A stretch of DNA of 33,627 nt from Methanobacteriota archaeon. Lineage in GTDB: Archaea > Thermoplasmatota > Poseidoniia > Poseidoniales > Poseidoniaceae. This document shows positions 32,917-33,627 of this stretch, piece by piece. The stretch lies in assembly GCA_009937025.1 (NCBI GenBank), contig JAACDG010000012.1, forward strand, positions 1 to 33,627, written 5' to 3'. A model generated the notes under the pieces. That model was not told where the DNA came from. It made no database searches and worked only from the letters and a program-made list of their open reading frames with translations. The stretch's first letter is position 1, and each line of letters starts with the position of its first letter. The translations under genes were made by a program, and so were the position numbers.

Positions 32917-33306
32917 ATGGACAGTTTGCAATCACTCACCGTTATTGAACTGAAAGAAATCTTAAGAGGCCAGGGCAAAAAAATATCTGGGACAAAAAAA
33001 GAATTGATTCTCAGGTTAGAGAATGGTGTGGAGGAAAAGTATCTCAGCCTTGATGATGATTCAACTCCTCTTGAAAACACTGAATCAACCTCGGTTCTGA
33101 AAAAACGAATTTCTTGTAAGTATTGCTTTCAAATATTGAATATACCCGAAGAATACGAGGGGAAGTGGAGTGTCCGAAATGTAATCGCAGTTTCACTCGG
33201 AACCAGCAACAGGCCATTGAATCCGGTTCACTTACAACGCCGCTCCTGTGTCTTACAGCCATCGCATTTGTCGCTGCCATTATCTCATTTTTGGCCTATG
33301 GGCTAG
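32917..33306 (+). CDS. SAP-domain protein, 5' part of a frameshifted gene
   Basis: The first 37 residues form a SAP domain (LTVIELKEILRGQGKKISGTKKELILRLENG), a helix-extended-loop-helix module found in many nucleic-acid-binding proteins and common in marine archaeal membrane-associated proteins. A linker of about 30 residues and the first half of a zinc ribbon follow (ISCKYCFQILNIPEEYEG). The correct frame is lost at a GGGG run (33159-33162); residues after that are out-of-frame translation. The second zinc-ribbon half and two membrane segments lie in the other frame. The ATG at 32917 is preferred over the TTG two codons before. Confidence 0.8.
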   Translation: MDSLQSLTVIELKEILRGQGKKISGTKKELILRLENGVEEKYLSLDDDSTPLENTESTSVLKKRISCKYCFQILNIPEEYEGKWSVRNVIAVSLGTSNRPLNPVHLQRRSCVLQPSHLSLPLSHFWPMG

Positions 33307-33446
33307 AAGACAATGGTGGTCTTTATGCGGGGTACGGATACGTTCTTTTCAGTTTCGGCAGTATAGCAGTAGGTTGCTTTTTTGGACTGCTATGGCTCAT
33401 CGCTATGTTCGTTGAAAGCCAGAATAAATATCGTTCAAGGTCTTGA
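33123..33446 (+). CDS. Zinc-ribbon/membrane part, 3' fragment of the same frameshifted gene
   Basis: Only the part after about 33159 is genuine coding sequence. It reads GEVECPKCNRSF, completing the CxxC-CxxC ribbon begun in the upstream frame. Two membrane segments follow (TPLLCLTAIAFVAAIISFLAYGL and YVLFSFGSIAVGCFFGLLWLIAMFV), then a short basic tail (NKYRSRS). One extra G in the GGGG run would fuse the two parts into a protein of about 176 residues: SAP domain, zinc ribbon, two membrane segments. Confidence 0.78.
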   Translation: MLSNIEYTRRIRGEVECPKCNRSFTRNQQQAIESGSLTTPLLCLTAIAFVAAIISFLAYGLEDNGGLYAGYGYVLFSFGSIAVGCFFGLLWLIAMFVESQNKYRSRS

Positions 33447-33627
33447 GCAAGAAATCAAACATTCAAAGGCTCAGAGTTCAGAATAATAGTTGCATTCCAG
33501 ACGACATGGGTTTCGACTCACAAAAGTGAATAAGTGGGTTGTTTATGTTCACGAGGGTTCCTCCATAACACCCTTTGATTCATCTTGTCCATACACATGG
33601 GCTTGCTATGGGCCATATACATCGGTA

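Noticed and set aside
33447-33627. Possible partial frame from GTG at 33526 to the right edge (NKWVVYVHEGSSITPFDSS)
   Set aside because: Only 34 codons are visible, with no ribosome-binding site or recognisable motif; a minus-strand frame of similar length is equally open.
1-33627. CRISPR arrays, insertion sequences, integrase or prophage genes
   Set aside because: No spaced direct repeats, transposase motifs or phage structural genes were seen on either strand.

Overview
The window looks like a chromosomal piece of a planktonic euryarchaeon, most likely Marine Group II/III (Poseidoniales-like, inferred). Archaeal core genes support this: the uS13-uS4-uS11-Rpo3 operon, the large subunit of D-family DNA polymerase (DP2), FEN1 with a C-terminal PCNA-binding tail, and a THUMP-type tRNA G10 methyltransferase. 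They sit beside many bacterial-looking acquisitions: homodimeric pyruvate dehydrogenase E1, an RsuA-type pseudouridine synthase, ketosynthase III, a fatty-acid desaturase, a Rieske oxygenase and an Hc1-like small basic protein. Lineage is judged from gene content only; no search was run.

Layout. 1-6384 (minus strand): orotate phosphoribosyltransferase, a class I methyltransferase, then the ribosomal/RNA polymerase operon with a hairpin-bearing leader, then a large secreted protein with repeated CARDB-like and PPC-like modules that runs off the left edge. 6502-10623 (plus): DP2, interrupted by one in-frame TGA exactly where the frame would otherwise continue; both catalytic aspartates lie after the stop. 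10709-14819 (plus): a tightly overlapping five-gene operon (histidine-rich membrane protein, ketosynthase III-like enzyme, haem-oxygenase-like diiron protein, unknown protein, acyl desaturase) behind a palindrome and TATA-like box. It looks like a dedicated acyl-chain pathway and is the best candidate here for an undescribed system. 14898-17199 (plus): aldo/keto reductase, cupin and Rieske oxygenase. 17227-22085: a 12-bp inverted repeat, a small membrane-anchored protein, a DUF6159-like membrane protein, and a divergent pair of a VWA-domain protein and a TPR protein. 22157-27155 (minus): RsuA-type pseudouridine synthase, a membrane protein with a broken N-terminus, and aceE. 27347-33627: an Hc1-like gene of 59 codons missed by the ORF track, a polytopic membrane protein, a family III CoA-transferase, divergent FEN1 and tRNA G10 methyltransferase, a YkgJ-type cysteine-cluster protein, a tRNA-Arg(TCG), and a SAP/zinc-ribbon membrane protein split by a one-base frameshift in a G run.

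Three genes (DP2, the 24.2-kb membrane protein and the SAP protein) carry point disruptions in otherwise well-conserved frames. TGA is the normal stop of the ribosomal genes here, so genome-wide reassignment is excluded. Consensus error, strain-level mutation, or (for DP2) a genuinely split or read-through gene remain possible. There is no CRISPR array, no recognisable insertion sequence, and no gene-free stretch over 300 bases.
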